This document shows positions 47,235 to 57,800 of a DNA stretch of 64,000 nucleotides, one piece after another. This stretch comes from Micromonospora matsumotoense (GTDB lineage: Bacteria > Actinomycetota > Actinomycetes > Mycobacteriales > Micromonosporaceae). Positions within the stretch are counted from its first letter, which is position 1, and each line of letters begins with the position of its first letter. The notes below the pieces were generated by a model. It worked only from the letters and a program-made list of their open reading frames with translations, had not been told where the DNA came from and did no database searches. The DNA lies in contig NZ_FMCU01000007.1 in the NCBI RefSeq assembly GCF_900091525.1, positions 1-64,000 of the forward strand, read 5' to 3'. Both the position numbers and the translations under genes were made by a program.

Positions 47235-48299
47235 TCACGGTGGATCGGGCGCGTTCGAGAACAGATCGGGCACCGCGGGGGCTTCCATGCCAAATGTACC
47301 ATTTGGCGGCGTACGGCCCAGGTGCCGCCAGGCGGCCTCCGTGGCCACCCGCCCCCGGGGCGTCCGGGCCAGCAGACCGGCCCGGACCAGGAACGGCTCA
47401 CAGACCTCCTCCACCGTGTCCGGCTGCTCCCCCACCGCCACCGCCAGGGTGGACAGGCCCACCGGCCCGCCCCGGAACGAGTCGACCAGCGCGGTCAGCA
47501 CCGCCCGGTCCAGCCGGTCCAGGCCCAGGGCGTCCACGTCGTACACGGTCAGGGCGGCGCGGGCGGTCTCCAGGGTGACCACGCCCTCGGCCCGGACCTC
47601 GGCGTAGTCGCGCACCCGGCGCAGCAGCCGGTTGGCGATCCGGGGGGTGCCCCGGGACCGGCCGGCGATCTCCACCGCCCCCTCCGGGGTGATCGGCACG
47701 CCGAGGATGCGCGCCGACCGGTGCAGCAGCGCCTCCAGGTCGGCCGGGGAGTAGAAGTCGAGGTGCGCGACGAAGCCGAACCGGTCCCGCATCGGGCCGG
47801 TCAGCAGGCCGGACCGGGTGGTCGCACCGACCAGGGTGAACGGTTCCACGTCCAGCGGGATGGCCGTCGCCCCCGGCCCCTTGCCGACGATCACGTCGAC
47901 CCGGAAGTCCTCCATCGCGCTGTAGAGCAGCTCCTCCGCCGGCTTGGCGATCCGGTGGATCTCGTCGATGAACAGCACGTCGCCCTCGGCGAGGCTGGTC
48001 AGGATGGCGGCCAGATCGCCCGAACGCTCGATCACCGGCCCGCTGGTCACCCGGATGCCGGAACCCAGCTCCGCGGCCACGATGTTGGCCAACGTCGTCT
48101 TGCCGAGGCCGGGGGGCCCCGACAGGAGGATGTGGTCGGGTGGGGCGCCGCGCCGCATCGCGCCCTGCAACAGCAGGTCGAGCTGGTCGCGGACCCGGTG
48201 CTGGGCGATGAACTCGTCCAGCCGCTTCGGCCGGACGCTGACCTCCGCGTCGCGCTCCGCGTCGTCGGCGTACGCGGAGACGAGGCCGTCGCCGGTCAT
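47235..48299 (-). CDS. ruvB: Holliday junction branch-migration ATPase RuvB
   Basis: This 354-residue AAA+ ATPase starts at the ATG at 48299 ([13 protein letters not shown]). An upstream in-frame GTG at 48329 is possible but neither has a strong ribosome site. Walker A is [15 protein letters not shown], Walker B is [11 protein letters not shown], and [20 protein letters not shown] is sensor 1 plus arginine finger region; the C-terminal winged helix carries [17 protein letters not shown]. With RuvA it migrates Holliday junctions. Third gene of ruvC-ruvA-ruvB. Confidence 0.95.
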   Translation of the reverse strand: MTGDGLVSAYADDAERDAEVSVRPKRLDEFIAQHRVRDQLDLLLQGAMRRGAPPDHILLSGPPGLGKTTLANIVAAELGSGIRVTSGPVIERSGDLAAILTSLAEGDVLFIDEIHRIAKPAEELLYSAMEDFRVDVIVGKGPGATAIPLDVEPFTLVGATTRSGLLTGPMRDRFGFVAHLDFYSPADLEALLHRSARILGVPITPEGAVEIAGRSRGTPRIANRLLRRVRDYAEVRAEGVVTLETARAALTVYDVDALGLDRLDRAVLTALVDSFRGGPVGLSTLAVAVGEQPDTVEEVCEPFLVRAGLLARTPRGRVATEAAWRHLGRTPPNGTFGMEAPAVPDLFSNAPDPP

Positions 48300-48342
48300 G
48301 CCGGCCGCCCCGGCCACGACCGTGCCCACCGTCGCACGCCGG

Positions 48343-48945
48343 TCATCGGGTCCGGCCCAGCAGTCGGATGGCCTGCTTGAGCAGGACCGGCACCGGCGGG
48401 GTGGGACCCTCCACGGTCTCCGCCACCGCGGCCACCGCCTGGTCGGCCTGCCCGGCCGTCCAGCCGAGCCCGACCAGCGCCTGACGGACCTGGTCCGGCC
48501 AGGCCCCGGCGGTCACCCCGGCCGCGCCGTCGGTGCCGACCGGCACCGGGCCGATCCGGTCGCGCAGCTCCAGGACCAGCCGCTCGGCACCCTTCTTGCC
48601 GATCCCCGGGACCCGGGTCAGGGCGGCGGTGTCGGCGTTGGCGACGGCCTTGCGGACCGCGTCGGGGGTGTGCACGGCCAGCACCGCCTGGGCCAGCCGT
48701 GGGCCGACCCCACTGGCCGTCTGGAGCAGCTCGAACAGCTGCTTGGCGTCGTCGTCGGCGAAGCCGTAGAGGGTGAGCGAGTCCTCCCGGACCACCAGGC
48801 TGGTGGCGAGCCGGGCCGGCTGGCCGACCCGCAGCTCGGCCAGGGTGCCGGGGGCGCACTGCACGGCCAGGCCGATCCCCCCGACCTCCACCACCGCGTG
48901 GTCCGGACCGGTCGCGGTCACCGTGCCGCGCACGCTGGCGATCAT
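48343..48945 (-). CDS. ruvA: Holliday junction DNA-binding protein RuvA
   Basis: This 200-residue protein has an OB domain ([20 protein letters not shown]), two helix-hairpin-helix motifs ([16 protein letters not shown] and [19 protein letters not shown]), and a C-terminal RuvB-binding helical domain ([19 protein letters not shown]). Its ATG overlaps the ruvC stop by 4 bases. It targets RuvB to junctions. Confidence 0.95.
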   Translation of the reverse strand: MIASVRGTVTATGPDHAVVEVGGIGLAVQCAPGTLAELRVGQPARLATSLVVREDSLTLYGFADDDAKQLFELLQTASGVGPRLAQAVLAVHTPDAVRKAVANADTAALTRVPGIGKKGAERLVLELRDRIGPVPVGTDGAAGVTAGAWPDQVRQALVGLGWTAGQADQAVAAVAETVEGPTPPVPVLLKQAIRLLGRTR

Positions 48946-49469
48946 CGCGCTCCTCCTCGTCGTACCCGGTCGGCGGCCTCGGCCAGCTTGGACCGGGTGC
49001 CGCCCCGCCACACGTGGCAGATGGCCAGGGCCAGGGCGTCCGCCGCGTCGGCCGGCTTGGGCGGCTCCGCCAGCCGCAGCAGCCGGGTGACCATGGCGGT
49101 CATCTGCTTCTTGTCGGCCTGGCCGGAGCCGGTCACCGCGGCCTTGACCTCGCTCGGCGTGTAGGTCTGCACCGGCAGCCCGGCCCGCGCCCCGGCCAGC
49201 ACGGCGATCCCGCTGGCCTGGGCGGTGCCCATCACGGTGCGGACGTTGTGCTGGCTGAACACCCGCTCGACGGCGACCGCGTCGGGCCGGTGCTCGGCCA
49301 CCAGGTCGGTCAACGACCGGTCCAGGTGCAGCAGGCGCAGCGACAGGTCGTCGGCGGGATCGGTGTAGACGACGTAGTAGGCGACCAGCGAGCAGGGGCG
49401 GCCCGGCACGCCCTCGACCACGCCGACCCCGCACCGGGTCAGCCCCGGGTCGACGCCCAGCACGCGCAC
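48942..49469 (-). CDS. ruvC: Holliday junction resolvase RuvC
   Basis: This 175-residue endonuclease starts at the GTG at 49469 (GGAGGAGG upstream) reading [13 protein letters not shown]. Catalytic acids are visible in the first strand (GVDPG), in [11 protein letters not shown], and in [12 protein letters not shown]. It cuts four-way junctions symmetrically. First gene of the ruvCAB operon; a LexA-like sequence lies 25 bases upstream. Confidence 0.95.
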   Translation of the reverse strand: MRVLGVDPGLTRCGVGVVEGVPGRPCSLVAYYVVYTDPADDLSLRLLHLDRSLTDLVAEHRPDAVAVERVFSQHNVRTVMGTAQASGIAVLAGARAGLPVQTYTPSEVKAAVTGSGQADKKQMTAMVTRLLRLAEPPKPADAADALALAICHVWRGGTRSKLAEAADRVRRGGAR

Positions 49470-49493
49470 GCCGCCTCCTCCCCGACCCCTCGG

Positions 49494-49509
49494 CAGTACG
49501 TGTGTTCGA
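49494..49509 (-). promoter_or_regulatory. LexA (SOS) box-like sequence upstream of ruvC
   Basis: On the minus strand TCGAACACACGTACTG has one perfect half of the actinobacterial/Bacillus-type box TCGAAC-4-GTTCGA and a degraded second half (GTaCtg). It is placed 25-40 bases before the GTG. Confidence 0.4.
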
Positions 49510-49603
49510 CACCCTACTGGGCCGCCCCGACGGGCTGGTGAGCGGACACGCCGGCCACCCCCGGCCCCACCGCCGGTGGGCGGGCCGCCGGCCCGGGACC
49601 TAC

Positions 49604-49623
49604 CCACCGCCGGCCGGCGGTGG
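49604..49623 (-). terminator. Palindromic hairpin after the TetR gene
   Basis: CCACCGCCGG followed by its exact complement, ending one base before the TetR stop codon at 49625. Two further small GC stems (near 49567-49582 and 49582-49595) follow toward ruvC. Confidence 0.6.
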
Positions 49624-49624
49624 T

Positions 49625-50233
49625 TCAGTCGGCCCGCAGGCCGTCGAGCACGCCGTCGACGACCTTCTCGGGGAGCAGCCGGTCGTCCAGATCCGGGTGC
49701 CAGCGCAGCAGTCGTTGGACCAGCATCGGCCCGGTGAGCAGCGCCATCGCCACCTCGATGTCGAGATCGGCGCGCAACTCGCCACTGGCCACGCCCCGGC
49801 GGAGCACCTCCCGCATCAGCTTCCGCCGGGGTTCGATGATGTTCTGGTAGAGCTGGAAGTGGTCCGGACTGCGGTTCACCTCGGGCACCAGGCACGGCAT
49901 GATCCGCTCGGCCCGGGGGTCGATGTTGTGCCCGACGGCCCCGACCAGCAGCACCAGGTCGTCGCGGACGGAGTGCCCGGCGGGTTGCGCGACGACCCCC
50001 TTGAGCCGGCGCAGGGCGTCCAGCAGCAGGGCGTCCTTGCCCGGCCAGCGGCGGTAGATGGTGGCCTTGCCCACCCCGGCGCGGGCGGCGATCGCCTCGA
50101 TCGACAACGCCTCGATGGTGCTGCCCTCGGCGAGCAGGTCGAGAGTGGCCTCGATGATGGCCTCGTCCGCGCGGACGCTCCGCGGTCGCCCGGGCGACCG
50201 CGGAGCATCGGCGGTGGAGTTCACGTCAGACAT
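49625..50233 (-). CDS. TetR-family regulator
   Basis: This 202-residue protein has an N-terminal helix-turn-helix ([22 protein letters not shown], preceded by [13 protein letters not shown]). A helical C-terminal domain follows. It lies 12 bases downstream of the MFS exporter gene in the same operon and presumably represses it in response to a substrate. Two inverted repeats upstream of the exporter are candidate operators. Confidence 0.9.
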   Translation of the reverse strand: MSDVNSTADAPRSPGRPRSVRADEAIIEATLDLLAEGSTIEALSIEAIAARAGVGKATIYRRWPGKDALLLDALRRLKGVVAQPAGHSVRDDLVLLVGAVGHNIDPRAERIMPCLVPEVNRSPDHFQLYQNIIEPRRKLMREVLRRGVASGELRADLDIEVAMALLTGPMLVQRLLRWHPDLDDRLLPEKVVDGVLDGLRAD

Positions 50234-50245
50234 CGTTCTGCGAAC

Positions 50246-51811
50246 CTACGTGGTTCCGGCCAATTCCCGTTCCGCCACCGGCGTGTCGGCGGTGGCGGTG
50301 GCGGGCCGGCCCGGCATCCAGCGCAGCACGATGAGGATGCCGAGGGCGGCCACCACCGCGGAGATCGCCGCCGCCCAGTGCATGGCCGAGACGAAGGCGT
50401 CGTTGGCCGCCGCGATCAGCTTCGGCGCCGCCGGGCCGAGCTGTGCCGCCGCCGCGTACGCCCCGGAGACCGACTCGGTGGCCGCCTCCCGGGCCGGGGC
50501 GGGCAGGCCGTCGACGGTGGCGGCGATGTCCTGCCGGTAGACCGCGGAGAGCACCGAGCCGAGGATCGCGACGCCCAGCGCGCCGGCCACCTGACGGACC
50601 GTGTTGCTCACCGCCGAGCCGACGCCCGCCTTCTCCCGGGGCAGCGCCGACATGATCGATTCGGTGGCCGGGGGCATGATGTTCGCCATCCCGACGCCCT
50701 GGAGGAAGAAGGCCACCAGCACCACCCAGATCGGCGTGTCGACGTCGATGAAGGCGAACGCGGCCAGCGCCACGGAGGTCAGCACCAGGCCGACCGTGGC
50801 GACCGCCCGGCCGCCGTACCGGCGCACCATCGCGGCGCTGCGCGGCGCGAAGACCAGCTGGGCCCCGGCGAACGGCAGGAAGAACAGGCCGGTCTCCAGC
50901 GGGCTGTAGCCCCGGACCAGCTGCATGTAGAAGGAGCTGAAGAACATCACGCCCATCGCGGCGAAGAAGACCAGGCCGACGATCGCCACCGGCGCGGCGA
51001 ACCGGGGCACCCGGAACAGTCGGACGTCCAGCGACGGGTGGTCGCTGCGCCGCTCGTGCACCACGAACCAGGCCAGCACCGCCACTCCGCCCAGGATGGC
51101 GGCCCAGACCGTCGGCCGGCCGAAGCCGTGCTCGCCGCCGTCGATGATGCCGTAGGTCAGCGCGACCAGCCCGACGACCGAGAGCAGCACGCCGAGCACG
51201 TCGACCCGGCCCGGCCGGGGGTCCCGGGACTCGGGCACCAGCAGGGCGACCAGCAGCACGCCGAGCACTACCACCGGCACGTTGATCAGGAATACCGAAC
51301 CCCACCAGAAGTGCTCCAGCAGCGCGCCGCCGAGGATCGGGCCGATCGCCACCGCCAGGCCGACCGCGCCGGCCCAGACGCCGATCGCGCGGCCCCGTTC
51401 CCGGGGGTCGAAGACGTTGGAGATGATCGACAGGGTCACCGGCATGATGGCCGCGCCGCCGATGCCCATCAACGCACGGGCCGCGATCAGCTGGCCGGGG
51501 CTCTGCGCGTACGCCGACAGCAGGGACGACAGGCCGAACAGGACCAGGCCGATGAGCAGGAACCGGCGGCGGCCGGCCCGGTCGCCGAGCACCCCGAAGG
51601 TGAACAGCAGGCCGGCGAAGACGAGGGTGTAGGAGTTGATCGCCCATTCCAGCTCGCCCTGGCTGGCCCCGAGCCCGTGCACCGGGTCGGCCAGGGTACG
51701 CAGGGCGACGTTGAGGATGGTGTTGTCGAGGACGACGACGAGCAGGCTGATCACCAGCACACCGAGGATCGCCCATCGTCTCGGATGCCCGGTGTTCTCG
51801 TGCGGTTGCAT
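50246..51811 (-). CDS. MFS drug exporter, DHA2/EmrB-QacA type
   Basis: This 521-residue protein has 14 predicted helices. It starts at ATG 51811 ([17 protein letters not shown]). Motif C-like and DHA2 landmarks include [15 protein letters not shown] in helix 1, [17 protein letters not shown] (motif A) and [17 protein letters not shown]. Such proteins export hydrophobic drugs by proton antiport. It is the first gene of an operon with the TetR gene. Candidate boxes TGTTAC and TATTGC with a 17-base spacer flank the first operator repeat. Confidence 0.92.
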   Translation of the reverse strand: MQPHENTGHPRRWAILGVLVISLLVVVLDNTILNVALRTLADPVHGLGASQGELEWAINSYTLVFAGLLFTFGVLGDRAGRRRFLLIGLVLFGLSSLLSAYAQSPGQLIAARALMGIGGAAIMPVTLSIISNVFDPRERGRAIGVWAGAVGLAVAIGPILGGALLEHFWWGSVFLINVPVVVLGVLLVALLVPESRDPRPGRVDVLGVLLSVVGLVALTYGIIDGGEHGFGRPTVWAAILGGVAVLAWFVVHERRSDHPSLDVRLFRVPRFAAPVAIVGLVFFAAMGVMFFSSFYMQLVRGYSPLETGLFFLPFAGAQLVFAPRSAAMVRRYGGRAVATVGLVLTSVALAAFAFIDVDTPIWVVLVAFFLQGVGMANIMPPATESIMSALPREKAGVGSAVSNTVRQVAGALGVAILGSVLSAVYRQDIAATVDGLPAPAREAATESVSGAYAAAAQLGPAAPKLIAAANDAFVSAMHWAAAISAVVAALGILIVLRWMPGRPATATADTPVAERELAGTT

Positions 51812-51848
51812 TGTGGTGGTGCTCCCCCCGGTTCGCCCGTCCGCGCAA

Positions 51849-51870
51849 TACGAGACGAGGCAGACTCGTA
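51849..51870 (-). promoter_or_regulatory. Inverted repeat in the exporter promoter (operator 1)
   Basis: TACGAG-10-CTCGTA lies in the probable -35/-10 spacer, 38-59 bases upstream of the exporter ATG. Confidence 0.5.
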
Positions 51871-51899
51871 ACAGCACTCACCCTACGAGGATCGGGTTT

Positions 51900-51922
51900 C
51901 GATACGGCACCGGTTCGTATCG
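51900..51922 (-). promoter_or_regulatory. Second inverted repeat upstream of the exporter (operator 2)
   Basis: CGATACG-9-CGTATCG, a perfect 7-bp inverted repeat one to two helical turns further upstream. It might also serve the neighbouring B12-protein gene's 3' side, but that gene ends here. Confidence 0.45.
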
Positions 51923-51964
51923 TTTGTGGTGCGGGTCACGCCCGATCGAGCGGGACACCACCAC

Positions 51965-52588
51965 TCAGACCGGCACGCCGCACGCGGCCAGGGCGGCGGA
52001 GAAGCTGGTCAGCCGGGTCGACGGGGGCGGTAAGGACTCGATCCACCCCGGCCCGGCAGCGTACACGCGTACCCCCGGGAAGTCGCGGCCGAAGCGGACC
52101 AGCCGGTACGCGCGGCCGGTGACCGGCGTCTGCGACCAGGCCACCACGATCCGCGGGCGGGCCCGCAGCACGGCGGACCGCAGCGCCACCCAGGGCAGGG
52201 CCGGCCCGAGATGCAGGCAGCCCCGGCCCTGCTCGCGCAGGGCGGCAGCCACCGCGTGCAGGCCCAGGCAGTGCGCCTCGTGCTCGGCGCCGGCGAGCAG
52301 CACGCCGTCGGCGCGCCACTGCCGGACGGGATCACGCCGGTGCACGTCCAGCCCGATCCGGATGCCCTCGGACAGGGCGTGCTCGACGGCGATCTCAGCG
52401 GCGTCGCGCCCGCGCAGCCCGGCCAGCAGCGGCACGCAGAGCCCCTCCCAGACCGCCGCCACCCCGGCGTCGGCGGCGAACTCCAGCACCAGCGCGGCGA
52501 CCAGGTTCGCGTCGAGGTCCTCGGCGGCGGCCGAGAGCCGCTTGTGGGCCGTCTCGACGACCTCGACCGGCATCGGATCGGTCAACAC
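51965..52588 (-). CDS. Stand-alone cobalamin-binding domain protein
   Basis: This 207-residue protein starts at the GTG at 52588, with GGGAGG 9 bases upstream; an earlier GTG at 52597 abuts that site. The N-terminal half resembles the helical cap of B12-binding modules (VWEGLCVPLLAGLRGRDAAE, VEHALSEGIRIGL). The C-terminal half has EAHCLGLHAVAAAL, an E-x-H-x-x-G motif with the cobalt-coordinating histidine, then GCLHLGPALPW and a Rossmann-like remainder. The layout matches the sensor half of CarH/LitR-type MerR regulators but no DNA-binding domain is present. It may sense B12 or light through a partner. The function is unknown. Confidence 0.72.
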   Translation of the reverse strand: MLTDPMPVEVVETAHKRLSAAAEDLDANLVAALVLEFAADAGVAAVWEGLCVPLLAGLRGRDAAEIAVEHALSEGIRIGLDVHRRDPVRQWRADGVLLAGAEHEAHCLGLHAVAAALREQGRGCLHLGPALPWVALRSAVLRARPRIVVAWSQTPVTGRAYRLVRFGRDFPGVRVYAAGPGWIESLPPPSTRLTSFSAALAACGVPV

Positions 52589-52678
52589 CAGACGCACCTC
52601 CCGGGTAGCTCACCACTACCAGGGGGTTCGCCCGGACGGCCCGGTTCGGATGCGCCGTCGGTGGATTATCTGCGTCGC

Positions 52679-53716
52679 TCAGCCGGTGAGCGCCTCCAGT
52701 GCCAGGTCCACGTCCGCCTCGGTGGTGTAGAGGTGGAACGCGACCCGGATCTGCCCGGCCCGCACCGCCGCCCGGACCCCGGCCCGCGCCAGCCGCTGCC
52801 GCGCGTCGGGCACCTCCACCGCGACGATCGCGCTGCTGCCCGGCGGTCGGCCCAGCCCGGCCAGGAAGCGGTTCGCCAACGCCACGTCGTACGCCCCGAT
52901 CACCGCCGGGTCGAGCGCGGCGACCAGCTCCAGGGCCGGCGCGGTGCCCACCCAGCTGAACCAGGCCGGGGAGATGTCGAACCGGCGGGCGTCGTCGGCC
53001 AACCGCAGCGGCGGACCGTAGTAGGTGGCGTGCGGGTCCTTGCCGGCATACCAGCCGGCGGCGTCGGGGCGCATCCGCTCCCGTAGCGCCGGCCTCAGAT
53101 AGGCCAGTGCCGCGCCGCGCGGCGACACCAGCCACTTGTACGTCCCCACCGCGACCGCGTCGGCCAGCGACCCGTCGAACGGCAGCCACCCGCACGCCTG
53201 GGTGGCGTCCACCACCACCAGCGCGTCGTGTGCACGGGCGGCGGCCACGATCTCGGCGTACGGGGCGACGGCCCCGTCGGCGGACTGCACCAGGCTGAAC
53301 GCCACCAGGTCGGTGCCGGCGTCGATCGCGTCCCGCAGACCGGCCAACGGCACGGTGCGCACCCGCACCCCCCGTTCCTGCTGCACCAGCCACGGGAACA
53401 GGTTGGAGGTGAACTCGACCTCCGGGACGACCACGGTGGCCCCGGCGGGCAGGGCGGCGGCGATCGGCGCGAGCAGCTGCGACACGGTGCTGGCCACCGC
53501 GACGTCCGTCACCGGCACCCCGACCAGCCCGGCGAAGGCCTCCCGGGACCGCCCGGTCGCCTCCTCCCACACCTCCCACGAGGTACGCCCCACCCGCCAG
53601 TCGGCCAGCGCGTCCTGCACCGCCGTCCAGACCGGCTGGGGTGGCAGCCCGTAGCTCGCGGTGTTCAACCAGCCAGGCTCCGGCTGCCACAGCTTGCGCG
53701 CCTGTTCCAGCTCCAT
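52679..53716 (-). CDS. Class V aminotransferase-fold PLP enzyme
   Basis: This 345-residue protein starts at ATG 53716 (MELEQARKLWQPEPGWLN); a GTG 18 bases upstream is possible. PLP contacts include VVVDATQACGWLPFD (aspartate) and the Schiff-base lysine in VGTYKWLVSPRGAALAY. The family includes cysteine desulfurases, kynureninases and isopenicillin-N epimerase-like enzymes. The absence of a desulfurase active-site cysteine loop favours a small aminotransferase/epimerase-like role. The reaction is unknown. Confidence 0.87.
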   Translation of the reverse strand: MELEQARKLWQPEPGWLNTASYGLPPQPVWTAVQDALADWRVGRTSWEVWEEATGRSREAFAGLVGVPVTDVAVASTVSQLLAPIAAALPAGATVVVPEVEFTSNLFPWLVQQERGVRVRTVPLAGLRDAIDAGTDLVAFSLVQSADGAVAPYAEIVAAARAHDALVVVDATQACGWLPFDGSLADAVAVGTYKWLVSPRGAALAYLRPALRERMRPDAAGWYAGKDPHATYYGPPLRLADDARRFDISPAWFSWVGTAPALELVAALDPAVIGAYDVALANRFLAGLGRPPGSSAIVAVEVPDARQRLARAGVRAAVRAGQIRVAFHLYTTEADVDLALEALTG

Positions 53717-53764
53717 GCCACCGACGCTAACCACTCCCCCGGCGTGGGCGTCAGCGCCAATCCG

Positions 53765-53854
53765 GCCCCGGTGGCCTGGCCGGGTGCCCCAGGCCAGGCC
53801 ACCGGGGCAGGGGCACCCGGCCTGGCGCCCTGCCGGCCGGCGGGTGGCAGGGCG
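53765..53854. promoter_or_regulatory. Competing hairpins in the SPFH upstream region
   Basis: A perfect 17-bp stem (53765-53781 with 53792-53808) overlaps an alternative perfect 11-bp stem (53780-53790 with 53810-53820), so the two cannot both form. A third perfect 9-bp stem (53826-53834 with 53846-53854) follows. They lie between divergent genes where no terminator is expected, about 110-200 bases before the SPFH start. Confidence 0.5.
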
Positions 53855-53961
53855 GCGGCGGTCAGGGCCGCGGCGAGCCCGACCGGTGTCCGGCCGAGAG
53901 CTTGACAGGGTGCCCTAGGTTGAAGATCAACATTGTGACGAACCCGGAAGGGTGATCCTCC

Positions 53962-54822
53962 ATGCCGGTCGGCTTCACGTTCGCCGTCATTTTCGCCATC
54001 GGGCTGGCGATCGCCGGTGCGGTGCTGCTCATCGCCCACAATCAGGGCGTCAAGCGCGTCTCCGCGCTGGTCGCGCTCGGCTGCCTCGCCGGGATGCTGC
54101 TCTTCGGCGTGGGGTCGAGCGCGCACTCCGTGCCGATCCGCTCGGTCGGCATCGTCACCAGCTTCAACAAGCCGACCGGCGAGGTCACCGGCTCCGGCCT
54201 CAAGTGGGTCGCCCCCTGGCAGAAGGTCGGCGAGTGGGACGCCGGCCGGCAGAAGTACGACCACATCGGCGGCGACCAGTGTGTCCGGGTCCGCACCGGC
54301 ACCCTCGCCGACGCCTGCGTGGAGGTGCTGATCGAGTGGCAGGTCAAGCCCGAGAACGCGCCGAAGCAGTTCATGGACTACAAGGGCGACTTCGAGAGCT
54401 TCCGGGGCCAGCGGGTGGGGGTGCAGCTGGACAGCGCGGTCAACGACGCCTTCGCCACCTACAACCCGCTGGAGAAGATCGACGCCCGGACGGGCAACCT
54501 GAACGTCGACCTCAAGCCGTTCTCCGAGGGCATCCGGGGCAACGCCGAGGGCCGGCTCTCCGGCGACGTCGACATCCTGTCCGTCACCATCACCCGGGTC
54601 AACCACGACGACAAGACCGAGGGCAACATCAAGGCGTTCCAGGACAAGCTCGCCCAGACCCGCAACCTCGAACAGGACCGCAAGAACGCCGACATCCAGC
54701 GGCAGATCACCGAGACCAACGCCAAGGTCGACAAGGTGTCCCGCTGCCTGGAGATCGCGGAGAAGAACGGCAGCACCCCGGGGCTGTGCATCAACCCGGG
54801 AATCGTGACCGGCGGCAAATGA
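53962..54822 (+). CDS. SPFH/band-7-like membrane protein
   Basis: This 286-residue protein has two N-terminal membrane helices (FAVIFAIGLAIAGAVLLI, LVALGCLAGMLLFGVG) followed by an SPFH domain beginning VPIRSVGIVTSFNKPTGE, with GLKWVAPWQKV as the second family landmark. A helical C-terminal part (NIKAFQDKLAQTRNLEQDRK) would oligomerise. Members scaffold membrane microdomains or regulate proteases. Short compared with flotillins. Monocistronic, with a hairpin-rich leader and a terminator shared with dnaE. Confidence 0.82.
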   Translation: MPVGFTFAVIFAIGLAIAGAVLLIAHNQGVKRVSALVALGCLAGMLLFGVGSSAHSVPIRSVGIVTSFNKPTGEVTGSGLKWVAPWQKVGEWDAGRQKYDHIGGDQCVRVRTGTLADACVEVLIEWQVKPENAPKQFMDYKGDFESFRGQRVGVQLDSAVNDAFATYNPLEKIDARTGNLNVDLKPFSEGIRGNAEGRLSGDVDILSVTITRVNHDDKTEGNIKAFQDKLAQTRNLEQDRKNADIQRQITETNAKVDKVSRCLEIAEKNGSTPGLCINPGIVTGGK

Positions 54823-54848
54823 CCATCCGCCGAACGGGGTGACGACCC

Positions 54849-54873
54849 CCGGGCGGGGTGACCACCCGCCCGG
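54849..54873. terminator. Bidirectional hairpin between SPFH gene and dnaE
   Basis: A perfect 9-bp stem (54849-54857 with 54865-54873) with a 7-base loop, between convergent stops at 54822 and 54882. Confidence 0.7.
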
Positions 54874-54881
54874 CGGGTCGG

Positions 54882-57800
54882 TCAGCTCACGTTGGCGGGG
54901 CCGAGGACGCTCTTCAGGTCGCCCATCAGCGCGGTGGTGGCGGCCACCCGGAACGGCCCGAGGCGCAGGGTGGTCACCTTGCCGCCGTTGAGCAGCTTGA
55001 CGTGCACCTCGGTGTCGCCCGGGTGCAGCACCAGGGTCTCCTTGAGCCGTTCCACCAGCGGCGGCGTGCAGCGGTGCACCGGGATGGTCAGCGTCACCGG
55101 CTTGCTGCCGGGGGTGCTGCTGACATCCGGCATGGACATGTCCATCGCCATGATCCGCGGGGTGTCGTCGCGCCGGTCCACCCGGCCCTTGACCACCACG
55201 ATCGCGTCCTCGGCGATGTACTGGCCGATCACCTCGTAGGTGTTCGGGAAGAACAGCGTCTCCACCCCACCCGCCAGGTCCTCCAACGCGGCCGAGGCCC
55301 AGGCCCGGCCCTGCTTGGTGACCCGGCGCTGCACGCCGGAGAGGATGCCGGCCAGGGTGACCACCGCCCCGTCGGGCACGGTGCCCTCCTCGGAGAGCGC
55401 GGCGATGGTGGTGTCGGCCGCCGCGCCGAGGACGTGTTCCAGCCCGAACAGCGGATGGTCGGAGACGTAGAGGCCGAGCATCTCGCGTTCGAAGGCGAGC
55501 TTGTCCCGCTTGTCCCACTCCGCGTCGCCGATGACCGGCATCACGGTGGTGCTGCCGGTGTCGGCGTCACCGAAGCCCGCCCCGAACAGGTCGTACTGGC
55601 CGACGGCCTCCTTGCGCTTGACGTCGGCGAAGGCGTCGATGGCGTCGGCGTGCACGGCGAGCAGGCCCTTGCGGGTGTGGTCGAGCGAGTCGAAGGCGCC
55701 CGCCTTGATCAGCGATTCGATGGTCTTCTTGTTGCAGACCACCGCGTCGACCTTGGACAGGAAGTCGTAGAAGTCGGCGTACTCGCCCTTCTCCTCGCGG
55801 CACCGCATGATCGCCGCGACCACGTTCGCGCCGACGTTACGGACCGCGGCCAGGCCGAACCGGATGTCCTTGCCGACCGGGGTGAACGGGCCGGCGGAGG
55901 TGTTCACGTCCGGCGGCAGCACCTGGATCCGCATCCGGCGGCACTCCGACAGGTAGAGCGCCATCTTGTCCTTGTCGTCACCGACGGAGGTGAGCAGCGC
56001 CGCCATGTACTCGGCCGGGTAGTGCGCCTTGAGGAACGCCGTCCAGTACGACACCAGGCCGTACGCCGCGGAGTGGGCCTTGTTGAAGGCGTACCCGGCG
56101 AACGGCACCAGGACGTCCCAGACCGCCTGGATCGCGGCGTCGGAGTAGCCGCGCTCGCGGCAGCCGTCCCGGAACGGGATGAACTCCTTGTCGAGGATCT
56201 CCTTCTTCTTCTTGCCCATCGCCCGGCGCAGCAGGTCCGCCTGGCCGAGGGTGTAGCCGGCGAGGATCTGCGCGGCGCGCTGCACCTGCTCCTGGTAGAC
56301 GATCAGGCCGTGGGTGGGCGCCAGGATCTCCCGCAGCGGTTCCTCCAGCTCCGGGTGGATCGGGGTGATCTCCTGGAGGCCGTTCTTGCGCAGCGCGTAG
56401 TTGGTGTGCGAGTCGACGCCCATCGGGCCCGGCCGGTAGAGCGCCAGCACGGCGGAGATGTCCTCGAAGTTGTCCGGCTTCATCAGCCGCAGCAGCGAGC
56501 GCATCGGCCCACCGTCGAGCTGGAACACCCCGAGGGTGTCGCCCCGGGCGAGCAGCTCGTAGGCGGGCTTGTCGTCCAGCTCCAGGCCCAGCAGGTCGAG
56601 TTCCCGACCGTGGTTGAGCTGGATGTTCTTCACCGCGTCGTCGATGATCGTCAGGTTGCGCAGGCCGAGGAAGTCCATCTTCAACAACCCGAGCGACTCG
56701 CAGGTCGGGTAGTCGAACTGGGTGATGATCGCCCCGTCGGCGTCCCGGCGGGTCAGCGGGATGTGCTCGATGATCGGCTCGGCCGACATGATCACCCCGG
56801 CGGCGTGCACGCCGGTCTGCCGGATCAGCCCCTCGATGCCCTTGGCGGTGTCGATCACCTTGCGGACGTCCGGGTCGGACTCGTAGAGGCCGCGGATCTC
56901 GCCGGCCTCGGCGTACCGGGGGTGCTTGGGGTCGAAGATGCCGGTGAGCGGGATGTCCTTGCCCATCACGGCGGGGGGCATCGCCTTGGTGATCCGGTCG
57001 CCGACCGCGTAGGGGAAGCCGAGGACCCGGGCCGAGTCCTTGATCGCGGCCTTCGCCTTGATCGTGCCGAAGGTGGCGATCTGGGCGACCTTGTCCTCAC
57101 CCCACTTGTCGGTGACGTACTTGATCACCTCACCGCGCCGACGCTCGTCGAAGTCGATGTCGACATCCGGCATCGAGACCCGCTCGGGGTTGAGGAACCG
57201 CTCGAAGATCAGGCCGTGCGGGATCGGGTCCAGGTCGGTGATGCCCAGCGCGTACGCGACCAGCGAGCCGGCGGCCGAGCCACGGCCCGGACCGACCGCG
57301 ATGCCCTGGTTCTTGGCCCACTGGATGAAGTCGGCGACCACCAGGAAGTACGACGGGAAGCCCATCTGGTTGATGACGCCCAGCTCGTACTCGGCCTGCA
57401 CCACGTGGCCCTCGGGGATGCCCCCGGGGTAGCGGCGGGCCAACCCCTTGAAGGTCTCCTTGCGGAACCACGACTCCTCGGTCTCCCCCTCGGGCACCGG
57501 GAAGCGCGGCATCAGGTTGTGGAACTCGAACATCCCGCTCGGGTCGACCTTCTCGGCGACCAGCAGGGTGTTGCGGCAGCCCTGCTGCCAGAACTCCGAG
57601 GAGTCGACCGCGCGCATCTGGTCGGCGGACTTGACGAAGTAGCCGCCGCCCTCGAACCGGAACCGGTTGGGGTCGGCGACGTTGCTGCCGGTCTGCACGC
57701 AGAGCAGCACGTCGTGCGCCTCGGCCTGCGCCTCGTGGGTGTAGTGCGAGTCGTTGGTGACCACCGGCGGGATGTCCAGCTTGCGGGCGATCGTGATGAG

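Noticed and set aside
47220..47239. Direct repeat CAGATCACG with 11-base period before yajC
   Set aside because: It overlaps the ruvB stop and only two copies exist; may be chance.
53908..53950. TTGACA near 53910 as a -35 for the SPFH gene
   Set aside because: No TAnnnT box occurs at 16-18 bases, so the promoter is not supported.
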